DNA of 64,000 nucleotides from Candidatus Gastranaerophilales bacterium (GTDB taxonomy: Bacteria; Cyanobacteriota; Vampirovibrionia; Gastranaerophilales; Gastranaerophilaceae). The DNA lies in contig CALUVW010000001.1 in NCBI GenBank assembly GCA_944324315.1, positions 1-64,000 of the forward strand, in the 5' to 3' direction. The notes under the pieces are model-generated. The model searched no databases and had not been told where the DNA came from. It saw only the letters and a program-made list of their open reading frames with translations. Below are positions 25,652-34,229 of the stretch, one piece after another (within the stretch, counting starts at the first letter, position 1; each line of letters opens with the position of its first letter). The translations under genes were made by a program, and so were the position numbers.

Positions 25652-26662
25652 CTAGCAAATACCTTCACGAAGCCTGATAATCGCACCGCCCCAGGTCATA
25701 CCTGCGCCAAAGCCGCAAAGAACTGCCGTTGTTCCAAGTTTCACATTGCCTTTTTCAACGCTTTCTGCTAAAGCTATAGGAATTGAAGCAGCCGATGTGT
25801 TTCCGTAATATTTGATATTTGTAACTACTTTTTCATCAGGATATCCGAGTCTTTCCTGAACAGCTTGAATAATTCTGATATTTGCCTGATGAGGAATTAA
25901 ATAATCAATATCTTCAGGCTTCAAACCAGCGCCTGTTATAAGATTTTCAACATAATGCGGAAGAACTTTTGCTACAAATGTATAGACCCCGCGTCCGTTC
26001 ATTCTTATACCCTTTGGTTTTTCTTCATACTGCTCGACAAGCGGGCAATTCTTTCCGTCGAATGAAAGTTCGATTAGGTTGCCGTAATTCCCGTCAGCTT
26101 TGATATCAATTGCAATAACATCATCAATTCCGTCTTCTGCCTGAGTAACAACCATTGCACCTGCACCGTCGCCAAAAAGAATAGATGTACCTCTGTCAGC
26201 CCAGTTTACAAGACGTGAATTATTATCTGTTGCAACTAGAAGAATATTCTTATACATGCCTGAAGCAATATAAGCTCTTGCAATACTTAAAGCATAAACT
26301 AACCCTGTACACGCTGCAGTAATATCAAATGCAGGAATAGGTTTAGTAATTCCGAGTCTTGCCTGAATATGGCAGGCAATTGCAGGATACAAATCAGGCG
26401 GAGCAGATGAAGCAGCAAGAATTAAATCAATTTCCTCTGCCTTCATATTAGCTTTTTCTAAAGCTTTTTGCGCAGCTTCAAAACCCAAATCAATAGCATT
26501 TTGCTCACCTGAAACAACTCGTCTTTCTTTAATCCCTGTACGGGTATAAATCCACTCATCAGATGTTTCGTACAATTGCGTTAAATCATCATTTGTAATA
26601 ACTGTTTCAGGTAAACTATACCCCACACCTGCAATTCTTAACGGAATTAATTTATCTGTCAT
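25652..26662 (-). CDS. fabH: 3-oxoacyl-[acyl-carrier-protein] synthase III
   Basis: The 336-residue initiating condensing enzyme has the Cys in ITAACTGLVYAL, the His in LIPHQANIRI and the Asn in YYGNTSAASIP. It joins acetyl-CoA with malonyl-ACP to start fatty-acid synthesis. It begins 2 bases after the plsX stop, so the two are almost certainly co-transcribed. Confidence 0.96.
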   Translation of the reverse strand: MTDKLIPLRIAGVGYSLPETVITNDDLTQLYETSDEWIYTRTGIKERRVVSGEQNAIDLGFEAAQKALEKANMKAEEIDLILAASSAPPDLYPAIACHIQARLGITKPIPAFDITAACTGLVYALSIARAYIASGMYKNILLVATDNNSRLVNWADRGTSILFGDGAGAMVVTQAEDGIDDVIAIDIKADGNYGNLIELSFDGKNCPLVEQYEEKPKGIRMNGRGVYTFVAKVLPHYVENLITGAGLKPEDIDYLIPHQANIRIIQAVQERLGYPDEKVVTNIKYYGNTSAASIPIALAESVEKGNVKLGTTAVLCGFGAGMTWGGAIIRLREGIC

Positions 26663-26664
26663 TT

Positions 26665-27723
26665 CTATTCCTCATAATATTTAGCTATTTTTTCATTTAT
26701 ACCGGTTTCGACTGCATATTTTGCAACTCTTACGGCATTTTTTATCGCATAAGCTTTGCTTCTGCCATGAGATATTACAGTAATCCCTTTAACCCCTAAA
26801 AGCAGTGCTCCGCCAAATTCTTCATAGTTAATTTTTGTATAAATTCTTTTCATAAACGGTTTTGCAAGCAAACCAATAATTTTACCCAGCAAGTCCGCCT
26901 TAAATTCTTGTTTAAGCATTCTGAAAAGCATTTGAGATGTTCCTTCAGTAACTTTTAAAGCAACGTTTCCGACAAAGCCGTCGCAGACAACCACATCACA
27001 AACACTTAAGAAAATTTCTTTACCTTCAATATTTCCGACAAAATTTAATTTATCCTGCTGTTCTTCAAGCAGTTTGTACGTTGCCTGAGCAAGTTCGTTG
27101 CCTTTTCCTGCTTCTTCGCCGATATTCAAAACACCAACTCTCGGATGCTCAATTCCCAAAACATTTTTAGAGAAAGTTGCGCCCATAATTGCAAACTGGT
27201 GGAGCATTTCCGGAGTACAATTACTGTTTGCGCCGCCGTCAATAACAACAATAGGCTTTTTTACGGTTGGTAATGTAACAGCTATAGCGGGTCTGTCAAT
27301 GCCGGGGATTCTGCCGAGTCCGAATAAACTTGATGCCATAGCAGCGCCTGTTGAACCTGCGGCAACTACTGCATCGGAACTTCCTTGAGCAACAGCATCA
27401 ACAGCCAAAACGATAGATGACTTTTTCTTTTTACGAATAGCCTGCCCGGGGGCTTCACCCATTTCAATAACTTCTGAAGCATGGGTAATTTTAATATCGA
27501 GTTTGGAAGGATCAATCTTAACACGATATTTAGCTGCACCGCCTTTACCCAGATCGGTCATGAAACCTTCCTGACTTATTTTGTCAAGTTCTTGTTCTAT
27601 TCTATCTTGTTTTCCAACAAGCTCAATTGCAACACCGTATTCTTTAGCTGCCCAAACAGCTCCTGCGACGATTTCGTGCGGAGCGTGGTCACCACCCATT
27701 GCATCTATTGCTATTCTTGTCAT
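26665..27723 (-). CDS. plsX: Phosphate acyltransferase PlsX
   Basis: The 352-residue protein opens RIAIDAMGGDHAP, the PlsX signature, and has AAGSTGAAMA and VIDGGAN. It makes acyl-phosphate from acyl-ACP for phospholipid synthesis. The rpmF-plsX-fabH order is widely conserved. Confidence 0.96.
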   Translation of the reverse strand: MTRIAIDAMGGDHAPHEIVAGAVWAAKEYGVAIELVGKQDRIEQELDKISQEGFMTDLGKGGAAKYRVKIDPSKLDIKITHASEVIEMGEAPGQAIRKKKKSSIVLAVDAVAQGSSDAVVAAGSTGAAMASSLFGLGRIPGIDRPAIAVTLPTVKKPIVVIDGGANSNCTPEMLHQFAIMGATFSKNVLGIEHPRVGVLNIGEEAGKGNELAQATYKLLEEQQDKLNFVGNIEGKEIFLSVCDVVVCDGFVGNVALKVTEGTSQMLFRMLKQEFKADLLGKIIGLLAKPFMKRIYTKINYEEFGGALLLGVKGITVISHGRSKAYAIKNAVRVAKYAVETGINEKIAKYYEE

Positions 27724-27801
27724 CTTATCCCTCTCAAATCTAGTTTAACGGTTGAACAGGTGAATGGTTTGAAAAAGTTTTCAACCATTCACCGTCAATT
27801 A

Positions 27802-28128
27802 TTATTTTTCTTCAGTTTCAGAAGTTTCTTCAACAGGAGCTTCTTCTTTAACTTCTTCTGTTTCAGTTTTTACTTCTTCAACTTTAGTTTCTTCAGCTTT
27901 TTTAGTTGATTTTTTTGCAGGTTTCTTTTCTTCTTTAACTGCTTCTTCAACTCTGTCTTTTATGCTTACGGGTTTTCCTTTGTAAGTTCCGCAAGCTGTG
28001 CATACTGTGTGTGTTAATACTGTTGCTCCGCAATTAGGGCACTTTGTAGTTTCCGGTTTAGTTGCCTTCCAGTTGCTTCTTCTGTGTCCTTGTGCTGAGT
28101 GTCCTGTTCTTTTCTTAGGTACTGCCAT
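27802..28128 (-). CDS. rpmF: Ribosomal protein bL32 with a long Lys/Glu-rich C-terminal extension
   Basis: The first ~55 residues are bL32: VPKKRTGHSAQGHRRSNWKA then CPNCGA...CTACGTYKGKPV with the zinc cysteines. A further ~50 residues of low-complexity Lys/Glu/Thr sequence (EEVKTETEEVKEEAPVEE) roughly double the usual length. The extension is acidic overall and probably disordered. Position between yceD and plsX is the standard one. Confidence 0.94.
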   Translation of the reverse strand: MAVPKKRTGHSAQGHRRSNWKATKPETTKCPNCGATVLTHTVCTACGTYKGKPVSIKDRVEEAVKEEKKPAKKSTKKAEETKVEEVKTETEEVKEEAPVEETSETEEK

Positions 28129-28169
28129 TTTTCTTTTTCCTTTTTATTTTCTTATACTACTTATATTTC

Positions 28170-28658
28170 TTATTTTCCTTCGATTTTGATGTTTTTGAAA
28201 ACTTCTAATCTCGGATCGGATAAATTTTCTTCTTTTAAAAATTTATCCCCATTACAATTTATACCACAAACTTTCTTATTTGGTAAATTTAATATTACAG
28301 ATTGATACAATAAGTCATAAATATCAATTTCATCTGCTCCGTTAAGATCTGTAACAAATTGTCCGTCTTTCAATTCAAACTCCTGTCCGTAATCATCCAG
28401 GAGAGTGTGTTTTGCAAACATTTCATCAATGTCAAAATCAAATTTGTAATCAAATTCATTAAGACACAAATCACATTCTAGTTTAACTGTGCCTTTAGCA
28501 TTACCTCTAACTTCAATAAATTCTCCTAGAGATTTTATCTCCAAATCAGAGGTTACCGGAGTAAGACAATTTAATCCCTCAATTTTATCTTCAAAATGAA
28601 AATTAAGTGATTTTGACGGTGTATTTTCAAGATCTTCTATTGAAATTTTGTAATCCAT
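28170..28658 (-). CDS. yceD: YceD/DUF177 family protein
   Basis: The 162-residue protein has the DUF177 core, including LECDLCLNEFDYKFDFDIDE and DLNGADEIDIYDLLYQSVIL. The family is usually encoded directly before rpmF, as here, and has been linked to 23S rRNA biogenesis; that role is inferred from family knowledge. It overlaps closely with the upstream 83-residue gene (1 base gap). Confidence 0.88.
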   Translation of the reverse strand: MDYKISIEDLENTPSKSLNFHFEDKIEGLNCLTPVTSDLEIKSLGEFIEVRGNAKGTVKLECDLCLNEFDYKFDFDIDEMFAKHTLLDDYGQEFELKDGQFVTDLNGADEIDIYDLLYQSVILNLPNKKVCGINCNGDKFLKEENLSDPRLEVFKNIKIEGK

Positions 28659-28659
28659 T

Positions 28660-28911
28660 CTATCCTACGTATTGTTCTTCCTGAATTGCAACTGCTGCTA
28701 TTTGATTTGAAACAAAACAGACTTTTTTCAACGGTCCTAATGTTTCCTTTTCAATCAAAGTTGCAGCAGCGCTCTTTATTGACTGCTGTAACTCAGCATA
28801 AAGTTCTTCCGGTTTTTCAACATACAGAACTAAAGGCGCTGTAGAACCCTTCAAAAAAACTAATACTGAAATTCTTTTTTTAATATTTTGTGCGTTAAAT
28901 TGTTGTGCCAT
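28660..28911 (-). CDS. Small protein of unknown function, first gene of the fab operon
   Basis: The 83-residue protein starts at the ATG after AAGGAGTGTGAAA. A GTG two codons upstream is less well placed. It contains RISVLVFLKGSTAPLVLYVE and a C-terminal VCFVSNQIAAVAIQEEQ. These strands alternate like a small alpha/beta domain that I cannot name. A good promoter lies immediately upstream, so it leads the yceD-rpmF-plsX-fab transcript. Confidence 0.7.
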   Translation of the reverse strand: MAQQFNAQNIKKRISVLVFLKGSTAPLVLYVEKPEELYAELQQSIKSAAATLIEKETLGPLKKVCFVSNQIAAVAIQEEQYVG

Positions 28912-28943
28912 TTTCACACTCCTTCTATTATCCGAGTATAAAA

Positions 28944-28973
28944 ATTATAAAATAAAAAGAGAAGTATTGTCAA
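28944..28973 (-). promoter_or_regulatory. Promoter of the fab operon
   Basis: On the minus strand TTGACA (28973-28968), an 18-base spacer and TATAAT (28949-28944) precede the first gene. The -35 box is only 3 bases from the terminal repeat of the element at 28977. Confidence 0.8.
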
Positions 28974-28976
28974 TTT

Positions 28977-29487
28977 CATAAACAATGTTATTGGAAGTAA
29001 AACAATCTACTAAAGATACCTTGTATGTACTTTCTTGTACCGACAAGAAAGTACCACAAAGAAACTCTCGGCTTACACTCCGTTCACTAATCAACTGTAA
29101 TTGCTCAACTAAAGCCGGCTAAACTCACTCAACTATCGCTGTAAATCAGTTTTCAAATCCTATAATTTTACGTTCAAACAATAGCCGGCCTGTTATTGTT
29201 TCGCAAACATTGATTGTTCACTACGCTAATAGCCGACTTATTTGTTTTGTAGCGACGATAGCGATAACGAACAATAATTGCCGGCGAAGCATATTTCAAA
29301 GGTGTGTATTGTTTGAGCGTAAGCGAGTTTACACACCTTCTAGCTGAGCTGTTGCAAATTATTAGAGAGTGAAGCGTGTCGCTGGTTTTGAGGCACTTTT
29401 GCCATCAAAAGTGCCCCTGTCTGGAAGACCCGCCGGAGGCAAATAAACTATGATTAGATTGTTTTACTTCCAATAACATTGTTTATG
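28977..29487. mobile_element. 511-bp MITE-like element with perfect 33-bp terminal inverted repeats
   Basis: The ends 28977-29009 and 29455-29487 are exact reverse complements over 33 bases (CATAAACAATGTTATTGG... inward). The interior has no plausible gene but is highly structured. GTACTTTCTTGT-ACCG-ACAAGAAAGTAC (29027-29054) has a 12-bp stem, GGCACTTTTG-CCAT-CAAAAGTGCC (29392-29415) a 10-bp stem, and AAGGTGTGTA...TACACACCTT encloses another. No clear target-site duplication is visible. It lies exactly between the tpiA terminator and the fab promoter. Confidence 0.8.
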
Positions 29488-29488
29488 T

Positions 29489-29519
29489 AAAAAGGCAGGT
29501 ATAAAACCTGCCCTTTTTA
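29489..29519 (-). terminator. Terminator of tpiA
   Basis: AAAAAGGCAGGT-N-ACCTGCCCTTTTT forms a strong stem with A and T runs directly after the tpiA stop, abutting the mobile-element end. Confidence 0.85.
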
Positions 29520-29540
29520 CAAATTAAATTAATTTTAAAA

Positions 29541-30341
29541 TTAATGAACCAGCGAAAGTTTCATTGTTTTTTCTATAATTTCATTTAAGCTTTCAGCTTT
29601 TAACGACGCACCGCCTATTAAAGCACCGTCAATGTCTGATTTAGACATTTGTTCTTCAATTGTTGAAGGTTTAACAGAGCCGCCGTATAAAATTCTGATA
29701 GAATCAGCAGCTTCAGCACCTGCAACTTCTTTAACAACGCCTCTAATCATTGCAATAACTCTATTTGCTTCATCAGCGTCGCAAGTTTTGCCTGTTCCGA
29801 TAGCCCAGATAGGTTCATAAGCAATAACTGATTTTGCAACATCTTCTGATGAAATACCATCAAGAGCAGCTTTAATCTGTCCTGCAATCCAAGAATCTGT
29901 TACACCTGCTTCTCTTTGTTCAAGAGTTTCACCGCAGCAGATAATAGGAATTAAACCGCCAGCAAGAATTGCTTTAGCTTTTTTGTTAATCATTTCATCA
30001 GTTTCAGAAAAATATTGTCTTCTTTCAGAATGACCGATGATTACATAATCGCATCCTGCATCTTTCAACATTTCAACAGAAATTTCGCCTGTATAAGCGC
30101 CTGATTTTTCCCAGTGGCAGTTTTGTCCGGCAATAGAAATTTTGTTGCCGCCGCAGCCGCAGTCACATTTAACAGCTTCTACTGCTGATATTGATGTAAA
30201 TACCGGAGCAATAACAATTGTCGGCAATTGAACTGCTGTATAATCTTTTACAAAATTTTTAACACCTTCAAAAACTTCTTTAGCTTCATCACGAAGTAAA
30301 TTCATTTTCCAGTTTCCTGCAATAATAGGTTTTCTAGACAT
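29541..30341 (-). CDS. tpiA: Triosephosphate isomerase
   Basis: The 266-residue TIM-barrel enzyme has the active-site Lys in GNWKMN, the His in VIIGHSERR and the Glu in AYEPIWAIGTGK, plus the phosphate loop LYGGSVKPST. A ~10-residue Cys/Gly-rich insertion (CDCGCGGNK) near residue 60 is unusual and could be a lineage-specific loop. It interconverts DHAP and glyceraldehyde-3-phosphate. AAAAGGAGAG lies before the ATG. Confidence 0.96.
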   Translation of the reverse strand: MSRKPIIAGNWKMNLLRDEAKEVFEGVKNFVKDYTAVQLPTIVIAPVFTSISAVEAVKCDCGCGGNKISIAGQNCHWEKSGAYTGEISVEMLKDAGCDYVIIGHSERRQYFSETDEMINKKAKAILAGGLIPIICCGETLEQREAGVTDSWIAGQIKAALDGISSEDVAKSVIAYEPIWAIGTGKTCDADEANRVIAMIRGVVKEVAGAEAADSIRILYGGSVKPSTIEEQMSKSDIDGALIGGASLKAESLNEIIEKTMKLSLVH

Positions 30342-30501
30342 AATATTCTCTCCTTTTTATCCATTTTGTAAACACTTTTATTAACTATTTTATAATTGTT
30401 GGAGGTTCCGCCTCCTTTTTAATTATATGAAGAAAAAATTTTATTGCAATTAGACATTTTATTTTATAAATTCTTCTTTAATAAATCTCTAAAGGCTATT
30501 T

Positions 30502-31320
30502 TTATATGTTTCTTAGTTTAAGATAATCTCTTAGTGCTGTCTGCCAGTTTCTGCAAATACCGTTGTTTTCCATAACGCTGTATTTAGGGCGCTTTGCAGG
30601 ACGTGGGAATTCATCTGTAGTGCAAGGAACTAAATTTACGTTCAAGCCCGAACGGACAAAAATTTCTCTTGCAAACCCGTACCAGCTTGTCGAGCCTGAG
30701 CCGCAGACGTGGTATGTTCCGTAAGGTTTTGACAGAAGTTTTACAATACCGTTTGCTAGTTCGACTGTCCACGTCGGGCAGCCTGTCTGATCATCAACAA
30801 CCTTAATTTCTGGTTTATCCGCCAGAGAAAGCATAGTTTCGACAAAATTTTTACCGTGATGACCGTAAAGCCAGCTTGTACGTGCTATATAATATTTCGG
30901 ACAAAGACTTCTTACAGCCTCTTCTCCTTCATATTTTGTCATGCCGTAATTATTTATCGGATTTATTCTGTCATCAGGTTTGTAAGGCGAATTTTTTGTT
31001 CCGTCAAACACGTAATCCGTTGAAATATAAACAAGAGTAATTTCATTTTTCCCGCAAACTTCGGCAATATTTTCAGTACCAGTAACGTTAATCAGCTCAG
31101 CGGTTTTCAAATCTTCTTCAGCTTTATCTACATTAGTGTACGCAGCACAATGAATTACGATATCAGGTTTTTCTAAATTTAAAACTGATTTTACCTGTTC
31201 AGCATTTGTAATATCAAGGTTATTAACGTCAGTTTCTACAACTTCAAATCCGTTATCTTCCAAAATCGGACATAAATCCTGCCCGAGCATGCCATTGGCG
31301 CCTGTAACTAATATTTTCAT
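30502..31320 (-). CDS. rfbD: dTDP-4-dehydrorhamnose reductase
   Basis: The 272-residue enzyme has TGANGMLGQ for cofactor binding, STDYVFDG and the YGMTKYEGE catalytic Tyr/Lys. It performs the last step of dTDP-L-rhamnose synthesis. rfbB and rfbC lie upstream on the same strand; rfbA is not in the window. Confidence 0.94.
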   Translation of the reverse strand: MKILVTGANGMLGQDLCPILEDNGFEVVETDVNNLDITNAEQVKSVLNLEKPDIVIHCAAYTNVDKAEEDLKTAELINVTGTENIAEVCGKNEITLVYISTDYVFDGTKNSPYKPDDRINPINNYGMTKYEGEEAVRSLCPKYYIARTSWLYGHHGKNFVETMLSLADKPEIKVVDDQTGCPTWTVELANGIVKLLSKPYGTYHVCGSGSTSWYGFAREIFVRSGLNVNLVPCTTDEFPRPAKRPKYSVMENNGICRNWQTALRDYLKLRNI

Positions 31321-31343
31321 TCATTAAATCCTTTCTTTTTGAA

Positions 31344-31500
31344 AGATGCAAAGATGCCAAGAGGCATAGATGCATAGTCCATTACGTTAAAATCTTTCTT
31401 CTTAAAGCATTCAACATTCTTGATAATTCATTTATACTTGACTTTACTGCCTCATAATCACTCCTATGATACAGACTTTGCATCTTGGCATCTTTGCATC
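31344..31500 (-). repeat. Inverted repeat enclosing a decayed four-helix-bundle protein fragment
   Basis: GATGCAAAGATGCCAAG near 31345 is mirrored by CTTGGCATCTTTGCATC at about 31484-31500. Between them the minus strand reads YHRSDYEAVKSSINELSRML then NALRRKILT and a stop. It resembles the C-terminus of the S23/four-helix-bundle proteins encoded in rRNA intervening sequences and at other sites. The right arm supplies the last residues of rfbB. Confidence 0.5.
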
Positions 31501-32468
31501 TTCGCATCTATATGATGCATCCACTCTTGATTGTTCAAATACCAGTCTATCGTAAGCTTTATACCTTCTTCAAATGTCAAAGACGGTTTCCAGCCGAGTT
31601 CATTTTGAATTTTATCGTTGCAAATTGCATAACGTCTGTCATGCCCGAGTCTGTCTTTCACATATTCAATCGAGCTTTCATCTTTGCCCATAGCATCTAA
31701 AATAAGATGTGTAATTTCAAGGTTAGTTTTTTCGTTGTGGCCTCCGATATTATAAACTTCGCCGACTCTGCCTTTATGTAAAACTGTATCAATTGCTGCA
31801 CAATGGTCATACACATATAACCAGTCGCGGACATTTAATCCGTCGCCGTAAACAGGAACTTTCTCACCTCTCAAAAGTTTTGAGATAAAAAACGGTATAA
31901 GTTTTTCAGGATACTGATAAGGTCCGTAGTTATTTGAACAGCGGGTTGTCAAAACAGGCATTCCGTAAGTTTCATGGTAAGCTCTTACAAGCATATCCGC
32001 AGAAGCTTTTGAAGCAGAATAAGGACTGTTAGGAGCGAGCGGAGTAGTTTCCGTGAAATATCCTGTCTTACCTAATGTTCCGTAAACTTCATCTGTTGAA
32101 ACCTGCAAATATCTCTCTGTTTTAAAATCACGCGCCGCCTGCAATAAATTCAATGTTCCTTTGACATTTGTTTCAATAAAAATTTCAGGCCCTGTAATTG
32201 AGCGGTCAACATGTGATTCTGCTGCGAAATTCACAACCATATCAACCTGTTCAACAAGTTCGGGAACAAGTTTTTTATCGCAGATATTTCCATGTACAAA
32301 TTTGTAATTGGGATTATCTTTAACATCGTCAAGATTTTCAATATTGCCGGCATAGGTAAGCGCATCAAGATTAATAATTTTATAATCAGGATGATTTTTT
32401 AACATATATCTAACAAAACAGCTTCCGATAAATCCGGCACCGCCGGTAATTAAGATTGTTTTACCCAT
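31464..32468 (-). CDS. rfbB: dTDP-glucose 4,6-dehydratase
   Basis: The 334-residue enzyme has TGGAGFIGS, the catalytic DE pair in VSTDEVYG and YSASKASAD. Its last ~18 residues (from MHHIDAKMQRCQDAKSVS) are unlike the family and are encoded by the right arm of an inverted repeat, so the natural C-terminus has been replaced. It converts dTDP-glucose to the 4-keto-6-deoxy sugar. It overlaps rfbC by one base. Confidence 0.95.
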   Translation of the reverse strand: MGKTILITGGAGFIGSCFVRYMLKNHPDYKIINLDALTYAGNIENLDDVKDNPNYKFVHGNICDKKLVPELVEQVDMVVNFAAESHVDRSITGPEIFIETNVKGTLNLLQAARDFKTERYLQVSTDEVYGTLGKTGYFTETTPLAPNSPYSASKASADMLVRAYHETYGMPVLTTRCSNNYGPYQYPEKLIPFFISKLLRGEKVPVYGDGLNVRDWLYVYDHCAAIDTVLHKGRVGEVYNIGGHNEKTNLEITHLILDAMGKDESSIEYVKDRLGHDRRYAICNDKIQNELGWKPSLTFEEGIKLTIDWYLNNQEWMHHIDAKMQRCQDAKSVS

Positions 32469-33040
32469 TATATTTTCTCCTTGCGATTAGCAGTTTTACC
32501 AAAAATCTCATATAGAGATTTTTGAACTCTGTCCTTTTCCGACAATATAGGCTCAAAATCAATTCCCCAGTCGATATTTATATCTTTGTCGCACCACAAA
32601 ATACCTCTGTCAGCCTGCGGAGCATACTCACCGCTTGCTTTATATAGGAGTTCCGCTTCATCAGACAGTACAACAAAACCATGTGCAAAACCCTCGGGGA
32701 TAAATAACATGTGCTTGTTTTCCTCTGAAAGTTCAACCTTAACATACTGTCCGAAAGTTTCTGATTCCGGTCTTATATCAACCGCAACATCATAAATTCT
32801 CCCGCGAGAACATCTGACAAGTTTTGCCTGAGCGTATGGAACTTCCTGATAATGAAGTCCGCGTAAAACATGTGCAGTAGATTTGGAATGGTTATCCTGA
32901 TTAAATTCTACATCAATTCCGTTAGCAAAAAACTCCGATTTTTTGTAACTTTCCAGAAAAAATCCTCTGTTGTCGCCGAAAACTTTCGGCTTAACAAGTA
33001 TTACATCTTTAATCCTCTGTGGTATAAATTCAAACGGCAT
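32468..33040 (-). CDS. rfbC: dTDP-4-dehydrorhamnose 3,5-epimerase
   Basis: The 190-residue cupin-fold epimerase has RGLHYQ with the catalytic His and VRCSRGRIYDVAVDIR. It acts between RfbB and RfbD. It is the first gene of the rfbC-rfbB-rfbD run, and its stop overlaps the start of rfbB. Confidence 0.95.
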   Translation of the reverse strand: MPFEFIPQRIKDVILVKPKVFGDNRGFFLESYKKSEFFANGIDVEFNQDNHSKSTAHVLRGLHYQEVPYAQAKLVRCSRGRIYDVAVDIRPESETFGQYVKVELSEENKHMLFIPEGFAHGFVVLSDEAELLYKASGEYAPQADRGILWCDKDINIDWGIDFEPILSEKDRVQKSLYEIFGKTANRKEKI

Positions 33041-33159
33041 TTTTAACTCCCTTTTTTAATAATTATACTACAAATAAATATTTATTAACAAAACGGGTAA
33101 TAGTAATTTTTTTTTAATAACTTGATAATTATAAATGCATTCAAGAAAGAGGATATATA

Positions 33160-33702
33160 ATGAACAAAATTTTAAAAGCAGGATTAATTATTTTAAACAT
33201 TCTTACATTCACTCAAGCTGCAGTATTTGCACAAGTTGACCAAATCAAGTTTGATAAACAAACGTATAAATTATCCAACCCTGACAGCAAAACTAAAAAC
33301 TTTGATTATCTGTTAAAAGATGAAAATATAGGCAACTGGCACACAAAAATTCAACTTACAAATTTCCCGGATCTGACAAATGCAACAGAAGCCGCAGCCG
33401 AATTTGCACATAAAATTCAAGAAGAAACAAAAGGTGCATCAGTCCTTTTATATCCTGATGCTGCAATGGTTGGTTACCTTAATTATCCGGCAGACAAAGA
33501 ATATTACGAATACAACACCGCGGTTTATCAACCGGCAAAAACAAAAGGTCTTGACAGATTTTTATACGCAAAAAGATTTTATGCATCCGAACTCGGCGGA
33601 CAAGAAGAAGCAAGGAAGAAAGCAATAGATTTTGCAGAAAAAAACAATAAAAAATATATGGAAATGGTAAACAAAGAAGCTCCAAAATATAAAGTTGATT
33701 AG
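33160..33702 (+). CDS. Secreted protein of unknown function
   Basis: The 180-residue product has a signal peptide ending near VFAQVDQ. It then has a compact domain with KNFDYLLKDENIGNWHTKI, ATEAAAEFAHKIQEE and a Tyr/Lys-rich C-terminal half (YLNYPADKEYYEYNTAVYQP). AAAGAGGA precedes the ATG. It is not a family I recognise; the layout suggests a small periplasmic binding or adaptor protein. Confidence 0.7.
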   Translation: MNKILKAGLIILNILTFTQAAVFAQVDQIKFDKQTYKLSNPDSKTKNFDYLLKDENIGNWHTKIQLTNFPDLTNATEAAAEFAHKIQEETKGASVLLYPDAAMVGYLNYPADKEYYEYNTAVYQPAKTKGLDRFLYAKRFYASELGGQEEARKKAIDFAEKNNKKYMEMVNKEAPKYKVD

Positions 33703-33729
33703 ATTAAAATTAAATGATAAACTAAATAC

Positions 33730-34101
33730 ATGCTAAGAAATACTTTAACTTTTAAATTCGGAAAAACTATAGGTTTATTTTATCTAATTTGTACAGCGGC
33801 CGGTATTTTTACAATTACCGCAGAAAAAATATATTATTTAATCAGGCATACTCAAATTCCCGATTACGGACTTTCCTTTGCTGTAATTCTTCTTTTAAAT
33901 GCATTTGTAATATTTGTAGCAAATTTCTTTGCTATAGAAATTATTCTGGCAGTTATAGATTGTTTCAGAATAAAAAAAATCATTAATCAGTCAAAATCAG
34001 AAACAAACTTACCCCGACAAATTTATGAATATATTTTATTTTCAATCTCAATTATTGTACCTGCCGGTTATATATGTGCAATCTTACCAAATATAAAATA
34101 A
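33730..34101 (+). CDS. Small membrane protein of unknown function
   Basis: The 123-residue protein has three hydrophobic helices (about residues 12-32, 45-80 and 98-118) and short charged loops. It begins 27 bases after the secreted protein and may be co-expressed. No family is recognised. Confidence 0.6.
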   Translation: MLRNTLTFKFGKTIGLFYLICTAAGIFTITAEKIYYLIRHTQIPDYGLSFAVILLLNAFVIFVANFFAIEIILAVIDCFRIKKIINQSKSETNLPRQIYEYILFSISIIVPAGYICAILPNIK

Positions 34102-34151
34102 ATTCTATTATTGTAAAGATTATTTTATAATTACCAAATTACATGTGTTTG

Positions 34152-34160
34152 TGATACAAT
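34152..34160 (+). promoter_or_regulatory. Extended -10 promoter of gyrA
   Basis: TGA-TACAAT (TACAAT at 34155-34160) lies about 70 bases before the gyrA ATG and gives a leader containing the purine-rich SD region. Confidence 0.5.
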
Positions 34161-34229
34161 ATTATCAAGGAAATAAACCTTTAAATAATAGACTAATAAT
34201 ATATACCGAATAGAGGGGTAGGGAAAAGC

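Noticed and set aside
30401-30415. GGAGG-TTCCG-CCTCC hairpin between tpiA and rfbD as a terminator
   Set aside because: The T run is on the strand that has no gene; in the minus direction it lacks a U tract, so its role is unclear.
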